Assembly (NCBI GenBank): GCA_035289125.1
Contig: DATDXW010000041.1
Coordinates: 1 to 21,131, forward strand
DNA: 21,131 nt
Origin: JACQID01 sp035289125
Lineage (GTDB): Archaea > Aenigmatarchaeota > Aenigmatarchaeia > GW2011-AR5
Reading direction: 5' to 3'
The position numbers were made by a program, and so were the translations under genes. This document shows, in pieces, positions 1 through 6,839 of the stretch. The notes under the pieces were generated by a model. That model worked only from the letters and a program-made list of their open reading frames with translations, had not been told where the DNA came from and made no database searches. Each line of letters starts with the position of its first letter. Position 1 is the stretch's first letter.

Positions 1-1
1 A

Positions 2-538
2 TTCCTCACTTATGCTACACTCGCCCTCACGCTGCCGGTTGCGCGTTATCTGTACGGGCTTATACCCGTCTTCGCGCTGCTGGCAGCAGAAGGCGCGTTT
101 TTCGCATGGTATAGTGCAGGGCGCTATCGTTTCCTCGTCCCTGTAGCTCTTGCGTTCTGCGCCACGATAAGCGTGATACTCATAGGATTCGCTTATTCAA
201 ACCTTGGTGAGAAAGGTGAAAGCTCTTTTGGAACGTATAATTTGTTCAACGAATTTATTATGCCAAATAACCTTACGAACGCCACCTTCATGGTGGATTC
301 CTTCCCGTACTTTTACGAATACTATTCGCATGCAAAAATGAAAGTTCTCCAGTTCCCGTATTACAGCAACGGGGGAGAATTCTACGATTACGCAAAGAAG
401 TACGGTGTGGAATACGTCGTGCTCCACAAAGACAGCATACTACGCGTGCCTATGAAGCTTCCGGGAGATTTCCGTGGTAAAAAGATTTTTGAGGACAGCC
501 TTAGAATAGTTTACACTATGCCGCGTGATAGTGCATGA
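2..538 (+). CDS. C-terminal part of a multi-spanning membrane protein, probably GT-C type glycosyltransferase (5' end outside window)
   Basis: The frame is open from base 2 to a TGA at 536-538, so only the last 178 residues are visible. The first ~65 residues are strongly hydrophobic and look like two or three membrane helices ending near residue 63. A soluble tail of ~115 residues follows, rich in aromatics, with a segment reading YGVEYVVLHKDS near its middle. This layout, membrane helices then a small exoplasmic domain, is common in archaeal GT-C polyprenol-phosphate-sugar transferases. No catalytic Asp motif is visible because the N-terminus is missing, so the assignment is inference from layout and neighbours. 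The stop overlaps the ATG of the following methyltransferase (ATGA), indicating co-transcription. Confidence 0.6.
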   Translation, partial: FLTYATLALTLPVARYLYGLIPVFALLAAEGAFFAWYSAGRYRFLVPVALAFCATISVILIGFAYSNLGEKGESSFGTYNLFNEFIMPNNLTNATFMVDSFPYFYEYYSHAKMKVLQFPYYSNGGEFYDYAKKYGVEYVVLHKDSILRVPMKLPGDFRGKKIFEDSLRIVYTMPRDSA

Positions 539-1221
539 ATAACGATGTAAAGAAGCTCTTTGACGCAAAGAGCGATTACGACGAGCGCCGCGACAAGTAT
601 TACTTTGAGCGTCGGACGCGCGAGCTGGAAAAGCTTCTGTCAACACTGCCGCGCAAAAGCAGGATTCTGGACGTAGGCTGCGGCACGGGCATCGCCGCTC
701 ATTTCATCCGCAACTGTGGATTTCCGCGCGTTTTCGGTTCCGACATTTCACGAACGTTGCTTCTCGCGGCGCGGCAAAAAAACATAAATGTCGTGCTCAC
801 CGGCGAAATCGCGCTGCCGTTCCGCTCCTCCTCATTTGACATCGTTACGATGTTTGACGTCGTGGAGCACATGGATAGCTACTGGGAAAATTTGCGCGAA
901 GTTCACCGCATCCTCGCGCCTAACGGTGTTGTGTTCATATCTTACCCGAACCCGCATATGATATGGCTGCTAGACATGCTGGCGCTCGTCGGATTGAAGA
1001 TACCAGGCAAGGAGAACAGGGTGCCGCTTGAAGAGATAAGGAATAAAACTGAACGACTTTTCGCCGTAGAAACGTTCCGCCCAATCGTCCTTGTTTCAAA
1101 GCTGCCCGGAGCTATTTTGCGGCTTTTTGAGGCACTGGAAAGGATTATGCCACGGTTCCTGCTCAAGAGAATAGCACTAAGCTATACGCTGACACTAAGA
1201 AAAATTCAAAATGTCAAGTGA
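535..1221 (+). CDS. Class I SAM-dependent methyltransferase (UbiE/Methyltransf_11 type)
   Basis: This is a 228-aa protein with a complete class I Rossmann SAM-binding core. Motif I is ILDVGCGTG at residues 44-52, the acidic end of beta-2 is GSDIS at 68-72, and motif IV/post-IV is FDIVTMFDVVEHM at 101-113. The motif after that, VHRILAPNGVVFISYP, is the usual strand-5 region of ubiquinone/SAM methyltransferases. Such enzymes in glycan clusters often O- or N-methylate sugars, but the acceptor cannot be read here. The ATG at 535 overlaps the stop of the upstream gene by ATGA. The C-terminal ~55 residues have a diverged, isolated second copy at 2726-2893. Confidence 0.85.
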   Translation: MNNDVKKLFDAKSDYDERRDKYYFERRTRELEKLLSTLPRKSRILDVGCGTGIAAHFIRNCGFPRVFGSDISRTLLLAARQKNINVVLTGEIALPFRSSSFDIVTMFDVVEHMDSYWENLREVHRILAPNGVVFISYPNPHMIWLLDMLALVGLKIPGKENRVPLEEIRNKTERLFAVETFRPIVLVSKLPGAILRLFEALERIMPRFLLKRIALSYTLTLRKIQNVK

Positions 1222-1229
1222 TTTAAGTC
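1219..1229 (+). promoter_or_regulatory. Candidate TATA box for the dehydrogenase-like gene
   Basis: The sequence GATTTAAGTC is centred about 24 nt upstream of ATG 1248. This is the spacing expected for an archaeal promoter giving a leaderless transcript, and it argues for ATG 1248 rather than the in-frame TTG at 1230, which would lie upstream of transcription. The box is only a moderate match to the consensus. Confidence 0.35.
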
Positions 1230-1247
1230 TTGAGTCGTATCTGTATT

Positions 1248-2198
1248 ATGACGTTTAATAAAATTCTTCTTGTGAATATCGCGGAATCGTCCTTGGACAG
1301 AAAATATTGGAACGAAATGAATTCCATGACCAAGAAAAAAGTCTTTCTCCCTAAAGATAGTCCTCAAATAGTACAGGAACTGAAAGACACTGATTGCCTA
1401 TTAGTTGGTTTTGCCACACCCGTCATGAAAGATCATATTGACGCCGCCCCAACGTTGAAATATATCGGAACATTAGCTATAGCATATCATAAAATTGATA
1501 CACAATACGCCAAAAAGAAAGGAATTCCTGTAACGAACATCGCAGGATATTGCACGGAAAGCGTTGCTGAATTCGTGATTGCAGCAATACTCAACGAAAT
1601 AAGACAACTGGATGAAGGGAAAGAAAGAGCGCGGAACAAGAACTATGATTTCGCCGGAATGACCGCATCGGAAATAAAAGGCAAAATATTCGGCGTCTTC
1701 GGGTTGGGAAACATAGGAATCAGAACTGCTAAACTCGCCCAAGGATTTGGCGCAGACGTCAGATACTGGAGCAGAACCAGAAAGAAAGACTGTGAGGCGA
1801 ACGGCATAAAATATGAGGATAAAAACACTCTTCTACAAAATGCTGATTTCGTTTCTATAAATTTTGCCCATACACCCGAAACTGATAAGTTTCTTGATGG
1901 TAACGCATTTTCCAAAATAAAATCCGGAGCAATAGTCGTGAATACCGTCCCTATGGAAACGACTGATTTGGTCGCTTTGGAGAACAGGTTGAAGAAGAAC
2001 GACATTATTTTTATTCTTGACCACTCCGACGAAATGACGCAAGAGGAACTGAACATTTTGCATAAATACAAAAATTGTATAATTTATCCGCCCATTGCGT
2101 TCATCAGTAGAGAAGCTCGCGTGAATAAACAAAATCTTTTTGTTGAAAATATTGAAAATTTCCTGAAAGGCAAGCCGACTAACGTCGTAAACCCGTGA
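1248..2198 (+). CDS. D-2-hydroxyacid dehydrogenase family protein with the catalytic residues apparently lost
   Basis: This 316-aa protein has the fold of NAD-dependent D-isomer 2-hydroxyacid dehydrogenases. It has the substrate-domain motif CTESVAEFVI (102-111), a clean NAD-binding GLGNIG (152-157), and a lobe reading NFAHTPETDKFLDG where the family has VPLTPET. The three catalytic positions do not look right. The family motif VNTARG carrying the catalytic Arg reads VNTVPM (231-236), the LDVFxxEP segment with the Glu reads LDHSDEM (257-263), and the TPHI motif with the catalytic His reads YPPI (280-283). It may be a binding protein or an enzyme with different chemistry. Codon and base use are clearly AT-richer than the flanking sugar genes, which suggests transfer. 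An alternative TTG start at 1230 adds six residues. Confidence 0.75.
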   Translation: MTFNKILLVNIAESSLDRKYWNEMNSMTKKKVFLPKDSPQIVQELKDTDCLLVGFATPVMKDHIDAAPTLKYIGTLAIAYHKIDTQYAKKKGIPVTNIAGYCTESVAEFVIAAILNEIRQLDEGKERARNKNYDFAGMTASEIKGKIFGVFGLGNIGIRTAKLAQGFGADVRYWSRTRKKDCEANGIKYEDKNTLLQNADFVSINFAHTPETDKFLDGNAFSKIKSGAIVVNTVPMETTDLVALENRLKKNDIIFILDHSDEMTQEELNILHKYKNCIIYPPIAFISREARVNKQNLFVENIENFLKGKPTNVVNP

Positions 2199-2325
2199 AG
2201 AACAGGCTCTTGTGGTGAGCAATTCATTCGTGTACTAAACCGCACGGTGTTTTTGCGGCGCGGGAACTAACGCTTAAAAATCCACTTCACGAAGACGAAG
2301 CGCATCAAATTCCGAGAATTAGATG

Positions 2326-2337
2326 TAAATATTTAAT
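2326..2337 (+). promoter_or_regulatory. Strong archaeal TATA box (TAAATATTTAAT)
   Basis: This near-palindromic AAATATTTAA core is an excellent match to archaeal TATA consensus and lies in an otherwise non-coding stretch. It predicts a start site near 2355-2359, about 10 nt before a mini-ORF ATG at 2367 and about 30 nt before the ATG of the 98-aa gene at 2387. A GGAG at 2351-2354 is probably upstream of the transcript and so not a ribosome site. The stretch 2199-2325 before it shows only a small CCGCA/TGCGG hairpin at about 2240-2258. Confidence 0.55.
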
Positions 2338-2386
2338 CGTAATAATCTAAGGAGATCCTGTATTAGATGCCTTTAGAAGCCGTGTT

Positions 2387-2683
2387 ATGGTAGTTGTCAG
2401 CAAATATGAAGAACGCGGTTTGAGTTTCGGTACTCCTTCAGGGGGAAGACAAATATATGAACATTCTGATCAAGTACCCCTTCCTTTACGACTGGTGGGT
2501 CGTTCTGTAGATTTTTACGAAGAACTTGAAAATGAACTAGGAGTCACACTCCGACCATCTGAAATCTATGGCGATGCCTATCATAAAGGAGTAAAACGCT
2601 TAGTTAATCCAAATTCAGGAGTAGAATACGAATTTGCTATAGAGCTATGGGATACTGATTTATTAGCTAAACTTACGATATAG
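2387..2683 (+). CDS. Hypothetical protein, 98 aa
   Basis: I do not recognise this protein. It is soluble, mixed charge, with no membrane segment, signal peptide or metal motif. The middle (VDFYEELENELG) looks like a short acidic helix, followed by a segment reading YGDAYHKGVKRLVNP. It has its own strong TATA box (2326-2337). An eight-codon mini-ORF begins at ATG 2367 and ends in a TAG (2391-2393) that overlaps the first codons of this gene, which could couple translation. Base use is AT-rich like the dehydrogenase-like gene before it, and both may have arrived together. Being open for 98 codons with a promoter makes a real gene likely but not certain. Confidence 0.5.
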   Translation: MVVVSKYEERGLSFGTPSGGRQIYEHSDQVPLPLRLVGRSVDFYEELENELGVTLRPSEIYGDAYHKGVKRLVNPNSGVEYEFAIELWDTDLLAKLTI

Positions 2684-2716
2684 TATATTACCTCACCTTC
2701 AGCGCCCAGTTATTGT

Positions 2717-2893
2717 TATAAGAAAATGAAAGGGCTCTTCGTCGTGGAAACGTTCCGCCCGATATTACTCGTGTCCAAGCTGCCAAAGCCCGTTCTGCGG
2801 CTTTTTGAGGCGTTAGAGAAGCTAATGCCCATGTTTTTGTTGGAAAAAATATCGTTGGGCTATACGATTGCCCTGAAAAAGAGGCCGTTATAA
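2717..2893 (+). pseudogene. Decayed 3' end of a methyltransferase paralogue
   Basis: Read from 2726, this stretch encodes GLFVVETFRPILLVSKLP and continues to LKKRPL with a TAA at 2891-2893. It aligns without gaps to the last ~55 residues of the methyltransferase at 535-1221 (RLFAVETFRPIVLVSKLP onward), sharing VETFRP, VSKLP, LRLFEALE, MP-FLL and YT. The base-level match is clearly weaker than the protein-level match, so this is an old paralogue and not a fresh duplication. Similarity upstream of 2726 continues only weakly and with indels, and the SAM-binding part is absent. The copy is separated from the intact gene by the AT-rich dehydrogenase-like and 98-aa genes. Confidence 0.75.
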
Positions 2894-3098
2894 TATGATA
2901 TTCGTGCCAGAAATTGCATATACACTGAAAATTGACACCGTGTGATACACTACTTTTATGATATCCGTTCTTGATTCTGGAAATAAGTCTAAACTTCTGT
3001 TCACCGCCATCATGGGAAACCCTATTCCCGGAACCCATTCCGCCACCCTTAAAGTCGCAGAAATATATCTATTTGGCATAATAAAAATTCCCGTGAAA
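2894..3098. other. Intergenic stretch with no recognisable gene
   Basis: About 200 bases between the methyltransferase remnant and the rmlA promoter. A 48-codon frame (2958-3104, +) and short minus-strand frames exist, but none has a promoter, family motif or coding-like composition. I see no repeat or tRNA in it. Confidence 0.4.
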
Positions 3099-3116
3099 TT
3101 TTAAATGCTTAAATAC
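3099..3116 (+). promoter_or_regulatory. TATA element(s) for the sugar-nucleotide operon
   Basis: Two overlapping candidates, TTTTAAAT (about 3099-3106) and CTTAAATA (3109-3116). The second is centred ~26 nt before ATG 3138, which would give a leaderless rmlA transcript. It also means that an in-frame ATG at 3105 lies within the promoter and is not used. Confidence 0.5.
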
Positions 3117-3137
3117 CCTCCTTCTTTAATCACAATA

Positions 3138-4199
3138 ATGGCGATGAAAGGATTGATTCTCGCAGGCGGCTTGGGCAGGAGAATACGCCCATTAACGCAC
3201 GCCGGGCCGAAGCAGCTTATTCCCGTTGCGAACAAGCCTGTTATGCACTACGCGATAGAGGACCTCGTGGCTTCGGGAATACGCGACATCGGGATAATAG
3301 TGGGTTATACGCCCGAGCGGATAAGTGCTATAAAGGAATCATGCGGCTCCGGCGAAAAGTGGAACGCAAGGATAACCTACATAGAGCAGGATGCACCACT
3401 GGGCTTGGCGCACGCCGTGTGGACTGCCCGTAATTATCTTGGCAGCGACAACTTCGTGATGTATCTCGGCGACAACTTAATCGGCTCCGGCATAAAGAAA
3501 TTCGTGGAAGAATTCGTATCGTCCGGCGCAGACGCGAGCCTTCTTTTGGCGAAATCTCGCTCGCCTGAGAGATTCGGCGTCGCCGAGCTGGCGGGCGGCC
3601 GCGTGATAAGCGTGGAAGAAAAGCCTGCGACACCCAGAAGCGACACTGTACTGGCAGGCGTATACATATTCTCCCCTGCCATAATGAAATATATAAAAAA
3701 TCTGAAGCCGTCGGCACGCGGCGAGCTGGAGATAACCCACGCTATCCAGCGGATGATACAAGACGGGAGAAAAATAATCCATCACGTCATACAGGACTGG
3801 TGGGATGACGCCGGCACCGCAGAGGACATACTTCACGCGAACCGCATGATTTTGTCAAAGATGGAAGGAAAAATAGAAGGCTCTGTTGTCGCCAACGCCA
3901 TCGCCGGCGCCGTCAGGCTGGGCAAAGGCTCTGTCGTAAAAGGAAGCACGATAGCAGGACCGGCGATAATAGGTGAAAACGTCCTGATAGAAGACGCCCG
4001 CATAGGCCCGTACACGTCAATAGGCAACGACGTCAAGATTGCCGGCGGCTCCATAGAATCGTCAATAATAATGGACGGCTGCACGCTGCGCCTGCCGAAG
4101 AAGAAGCTCGTTAATAGTCTTATCGGCAAGTCGTGCGTAATCAAAGAGAGCGACGCCATGAGTTTCGTAATAGGCGAGGATTCAAGAGTGGAAATATGA
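3138..4199 (+). CDS. rmlA: Glucose-1-phosphate thymidylyltransferase, long form (sugar-1-phosphate nucleotidylyltransferase)
   Basis: This enzyme makes dTDP-glucose, or a related NDP-sugar, from a sugar-1-phosphate, the entry point for deoxy- and aminosugars. Visible motifs are the nucleotidyltransferase signature LAGGLGRRIRPLT near residue 8, PKQLIPVANKP, the metal-binding YLGDNL near residue 113, VEEKP, and GELEITHAI with DAGTAEDI near the end of the catalytic domain. The last ~100 residues form a left-handed beta-helix-like hexapeptide region (I-G-x-x-V type). The 353-aa length fits the long-form RmlA family common in archaea, rather than the ~290-aa bacterial enzyme. ATG 3144 (MKGLILAGG) is an equally plausible start. 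It is the first gene of an apparent four-gene operon. Confidence 0.85.
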   Translation: MAMKGLILAGGLGRRIRPLTHAGPKQLIPVANKPVMHYAIEDLVASGIRDIGIIVGYTPERISAIKESCGSGEKWNARITYIEQDAPLGLAHAVWTARNYLGSDNFVMYLGDNLIGSGIKKFVEEFVSSGADASLLLAKSRSPERFGVAELAGGRVISVEEKPATPRSDTVLAGVYIFSPAIMKYIKNLKPSARGELEITHAIQRMIQDGRKIIHHVIQDWWDDAGTAEDILHANRMILSKMEGKIEGSVVANAIAGAVRLGKGSVVKGSTIAGPAIIGENVLIEDARIGPYTSIGNDVKIAGGSIESSIIMDGCTLRLPKKKLVNSLIGKSCVIKESDAMSFVIGEDSRVEI

Positions 4200-4263
4200 A
4201 AAACTTTCAGTCATAGATAATATGGGATACGACGCATCCGAAGGATGCGGGGTATGTGGAACT

Positions 4264-5232
4264 ATGAAAAACGTCGTAGTCACAGGCGGCTGTGGGTTTA
4301 TTGGGTCGCACTTGGTCGAAGCGCTGCTGGAAAAAGGAATGAACGTCACCGTCTTTGACAAAACGGATGTAAAAAAAAGCAATATAGCGCATCTCGTAAA
4401 GAAAATAAACTTCATCCGGGGCGACGTGACGAAGGAGCAGGACGTTCTGAAGGCGTGCAAAGGCGCTGACACGATTTTCCATCTTTCCGCCGTCGTGGGC
4501 GTGAAGAACTACGTGAACGACCCGCTCGGCACGATAGACGTCAATGTCATAGGAACGCGCAACGCCGTAGCCGCTGCCGCTAAAGAGAAGGCAAAGCTTC
4601 TGTTCACAAGCACCAGCGAAATATTTGGCAAGAACCCGAAAGTGCCGTGGAAAGAAGAAGACGACCGCGTTCTGGGCCCAACATCCGTTGGGCGCTGGAC
4701 TTACAGCACAAGCAAAAGCATATGCGAGCACATGATTTTCTCCGCCCGAAAGAAGTACGGGTTTCCCACGACCATCGTGCGCTATTTTAACGCTTACGGT
4801 CCGCGCCAGGCTCCTATATTTGTCGTGCCTGCCGCCATTCATCGCGTGTTGAACGGAAAGCCGCCCCTTATTTATGACAAAGGCGCGCCGACGCGCTGTT
4901 TTACATATATCGAAGACGCAATCAGCGGCACGATAGCGGCTGCCGAACACGCTGCGGACGGCGAGGCATTCAACCTCGGCAGCATGAAGGAAACGAATCT
5001 TAATGAGCTGGCGAAAATAATATTAAAGGAAACCGGGCGCGAAGACTTGGGCGTTGAATACGTGGATACGAAAAAGCTCTACGGCGCATCGTACGAAGAC
5101 ATACCAAGGCGCGTGCCTGACGCAACGAAGGCGAAACGCGTACTCGGCTGGGAAGCGGCTACGCCCCTGAGTGAAGGCATCCGTAAGACTGTAGCGTGGT
5201 GCCGCGAAAACAAGGAGTGGTTAAATGGCTGA
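4264..5232 (+). CDS. Extended SDR: NAD-dependent sugar epimerase/dehydratase/decarboxylase
   Basis: A 322-aa extended short-chain dehydrogenase. The NAD motif is TGGCGFIGSH at residues 7-16, and the catalytic Tyr-Lys is YSTSK at 147-151. The active-site loop reads TSTSEIFG (115-122), placing Glu where UDP-glucuronate decarboxylases (ArnA/UXS) and 4,6-dehydratases have it, whereas GalE-type epimerases do not. It is not a standard RmlB, which has TDEVYG. Its position between rmlA and fdtA is where a 4,6-dehydratase is needed, so it may supply the 4-keto intermediate, but the substrate is uncertain. ATG 4264 is chosen because MKNVVVTGG is the normal family start. An in-frame ATG at 4222 adds 14 unlikely residues, including a GCATCC/GGATGC hairpin. 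It overlaps the next gene by 8 nt. Confidence 0.8.
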   Translation: MKNVVVTGGCGFIGSHLVEALLEKGMNVTVFDKTDVKKSNIAHLVKKINFIRGDVTKEQDVLKACKGADTIFHLSAVVGVKNYVNDPLGTIDVNVIGTRNAVAAAAKEKAKLLFTSTSEIFGKNPKVPWKEEDDRVLGPTSVGRWTYSTSKSICEHMIFSARKKYGFPTTIVRYFNAYGPRQAPIFVVPAAIHRVLNGKPPLIYDKGAPTRCFTYIEDAISGTIAAAEHAADGEAFNLGSMKETNLNELAKIILKETGREDLGVEYVDTKKLYGASYEDIPRRVPDATKAKRVLGWEAATPLSEGIRKTVAWCRENKEWLNG

Positions 5233-5620
5233 ATGGCACTTCTTTACGCTGGCACGCAGGGAAGACGAACGCGGGATACTGTCCGCGATAGAGAGCGGCA
5301 AGGATGTTCCCTTCGGAATAAAGAGGGTGTTCTATCTTTACAAGATGAAAAAAGGCGCCACGCGCGGCAGCCACGCGCACAAGACGTGTGAGCAGGCATT
5401 CCTGTGCCTGAACGGCTCATTCACTATCACGTTAGACAACGGCAAAAAGAAGGAGAAGAAAAAACTCGCATCGCCGTCAGAAGGCGTTTACGTGCCGGCA
5501 CGCACGTGGGTTGAGCTTACAAGCTTCTCCAGTGACGCCGTCGTGCTCGTTCTCTGCTCGCATTTATACGACGAAAAGGATTATGTAAGGGATTATGGTG
5601 AATTACGCAACGGTGTATAA
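5225..5620 (+). CDS. fdtA: dTDP-4-keto-6-deoxyhexose 3,4-ketoisomerase, cupin (FdtA/QdtA-like)
   Basis: A 131-aa single-domain cupin of the WxcM/FdtA/QdtA family, which moves the keto group of dTDP-4-keto-6-deoxyglucose from C4 to C3 so that it can be aminated. The diagnostic motif GSHAHKTCEQAF lies at 48-59, and the paired histidines (H50, H52) correspond to the catalytic pair of FdtA. The rest is beta-rich with a basic turn (KKKEKKK). The length is normal. The ATG at 5225 lies inside the end of the upstream SDR gene (8-nt overlap), so the two are translationally linked. The aminotransferase follows one base after its stop. Whether the product series is the galacto (FdtA) or gluco (QdtA) form cannot be decided by eye. 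Confidence 0.82.
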   Translation: MAEWHFFTLARREDERGILSAIESGKDVPFGIKRVFYLYKMKKGATRGSHAHKTCEQAFLCLNGSFTITLDNGKKKEKKKLASPSEGVYVPARTWVELTSFSSDAVVLVLCSHLYDEKDYVRDYGELRNGV

Positions 5621-5621
5621 T

Positions 5622-6707
5622 ATGGAGCCGACTATCCCGCAATTTGAGCTTAAGCGCCAGTACTCTTCCCTGAAAAAAGAGTTGGACGCCGCCATTCTGT
5701 CAGTCATGGAAAGCGGTATCTTCTGCCTCGGCGACAACGTGGCGAAGTTTGAAGAGGAATTCGCGCGCTTCGTCGGCACCAAGCACTGTGTTTCCGTGGC
5801 GTCGGGAACGGACGCTTTGATACTCTCGCTGCGCGCTTCCGGCATCGGAAGCAATGACGAAGTCGTCACAGTAGCCAACACCGCTTCGCCGACCGTGATG
5901 GCTATCCTCGCCGTAGGCGCGGTGCCCGTGCTCGTGGACTGTGACGAATTCTACAATATTGACGTGAAAAGGCTGGAAAAGGCGGTAACGAAAAAAACGA
6001 AAGCCATAATACCCGTCCATCTTTACGGGCAGCCGTGCGATACGGACAAAATAAACGCCCTCGCAAAAAAACACGGCATAAAGATAATAGAAGACTGCGC
6101 CCAGGCGCATGGCACAACGTACAACGGAAGACACGTCGGCTCTCTGAACACGGGATGCTTCTCGTTTTATCCGACGAAGAATCTGGGCGCATACGGCGAT
6201 GGCGGTGCAATCACGACGAATGACGCGGCGTTTGCAGAAAAACTAAAAATGCTTCGCGTCTACGGGCAGAAGGGCGCGTATGACAGTAAGTTCTTCGGCT
6301 ATAATTCGCGGCTGGACGAGATGCAGGCCGCTATCTTAAGAGTAAAGCTGAAGCATCTGCAGGCATGGGTGACGAGAAGGCGGGAGATAGCCGCGCTCTA
6401 TGACAAAAACCTGAAATCCGTGACGACACCGAAAGAACGGCAGAACGTGAAGCACGCCTATCACTTATATGTTATTTCCGCAAAAGACAGAGACGCGCTG
6501 GCGGAGCACTTGAAGAAGAAAGGCATCGGCACAAAAGTTCATTACCCCGTTCCGATACACAGACAGGGCGCGTTTTCCATGATAAAAGGCTCTTACCCGC
6601 GAACCGAAGAGAACGCAACAAAGATACTCTCGTTGCCGATGTTCCCCGAATTAACGAACGAAGAAGTATTGCGCGTGTGCAGGGAAGTCAATGATTTCGT
6701 GAAATAA
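5622..6707 (+). CDS. fdtB: DegT/DnrJ/EryC1/StrS PLP aminotransferase (FdtB/QdtB-like, sugar 3-aminotransferase)
   Basis: A 361-aa sugar aminotransferase. The PLP lysine is K186 in SFYPTKNLGAYGDGG (181-195), the PLP-pyridine Asp lies in IIEDCAQAHG (156-164), and the cofactor-phosphate region is VASGTDALILSL (59-70). Next to an FdtA/QdtA-type ketoisomerase it is expected to convert dTDP-3-keto-6-deoxyhexose to the 3-amino sugar, with glutamate as amino donor. The family normally starts just before the FxLKRQY segment, so ATG 5622 is preferred to the in-frame ATG at 5595, which lies inside the upstream gene. No acetyltransferase (FdtC/QdtC-like) follows, so the sugar may stay unacetylated or the enzyme is elsewhere. 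It is the last gene of the operon, convergent with the SDR at 6840-7748. Confidence 0.83.
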   Translation: MEPTIPQFELKRQYSSLKKELDAAILSVMESGIFCLGDNVAKFEEEFARFVGTKHCVSVASGTDALILSLRASGIGSNDEVVTVANTASPTVMAILAVGAVPVLVDCDEFYNIDVKRLEKAVTKKTKAIIPVHLYGQPCDTDKINALAKKHGIKIIEDCAQAHGTTYNGRHVGSLNTGCFSFYPTKNLGAYGDGGAITTNDAAFAEKLKMLRVYGQKGAYDSKFFGYNSRLDEMQAAILRVKLKHLQAWVTRRREIAALYDKNLKSVTTPKERQNVKHAYHLYVISAKDRDALAEHLKKKGIGTKVHYPVPIHRQGAFSMIKGSYPRTEENATKILSLPMFPELTNEEVLRVCREVNDFVK

Positions 6708-6839
6708 CGAAAAACGTGTCAAATCGTGACGCCCGCCAGTTTCGCGCCTCGCCACAATTTCACCGACTGAGGCGGTGCTAAATCCCATATTCTCCACCCT
6801 CTGACTCTCCTCGCTTCTTGATTAATTATATATCATGAC

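Noticed and set aside
2688..3079. Minus-strand frames of 63 and 116 codons
   Set aside because: The 116-codon frame runs antisense through the clear methyltransferase remnant, and the 63-codon frame overlaps its end and the gap after it; neither has a recognisable motif.
2958..3104. 48-codon plus-strand frame before rmlA
   Set aside because: It has no promoter, no family resemblance and ends inside the rmlA TATA region; the length is within chance for this composition.
4222..4263. N-terminal extension of the SDR from ATG 4222
   Set aside because: The extra 14 residues (cysteine/glycine rich, encoded by a hairpin) precede the normal family start MKNVVVTGG.
6719..6834. Minus-strand frame with NQEARRVRGW, resembling the QEARRR tail at 10381-10473
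   Set aside because: The shared part is only about 11 bases, there is no start codon, and the rest does not align; chance similarity is enough.
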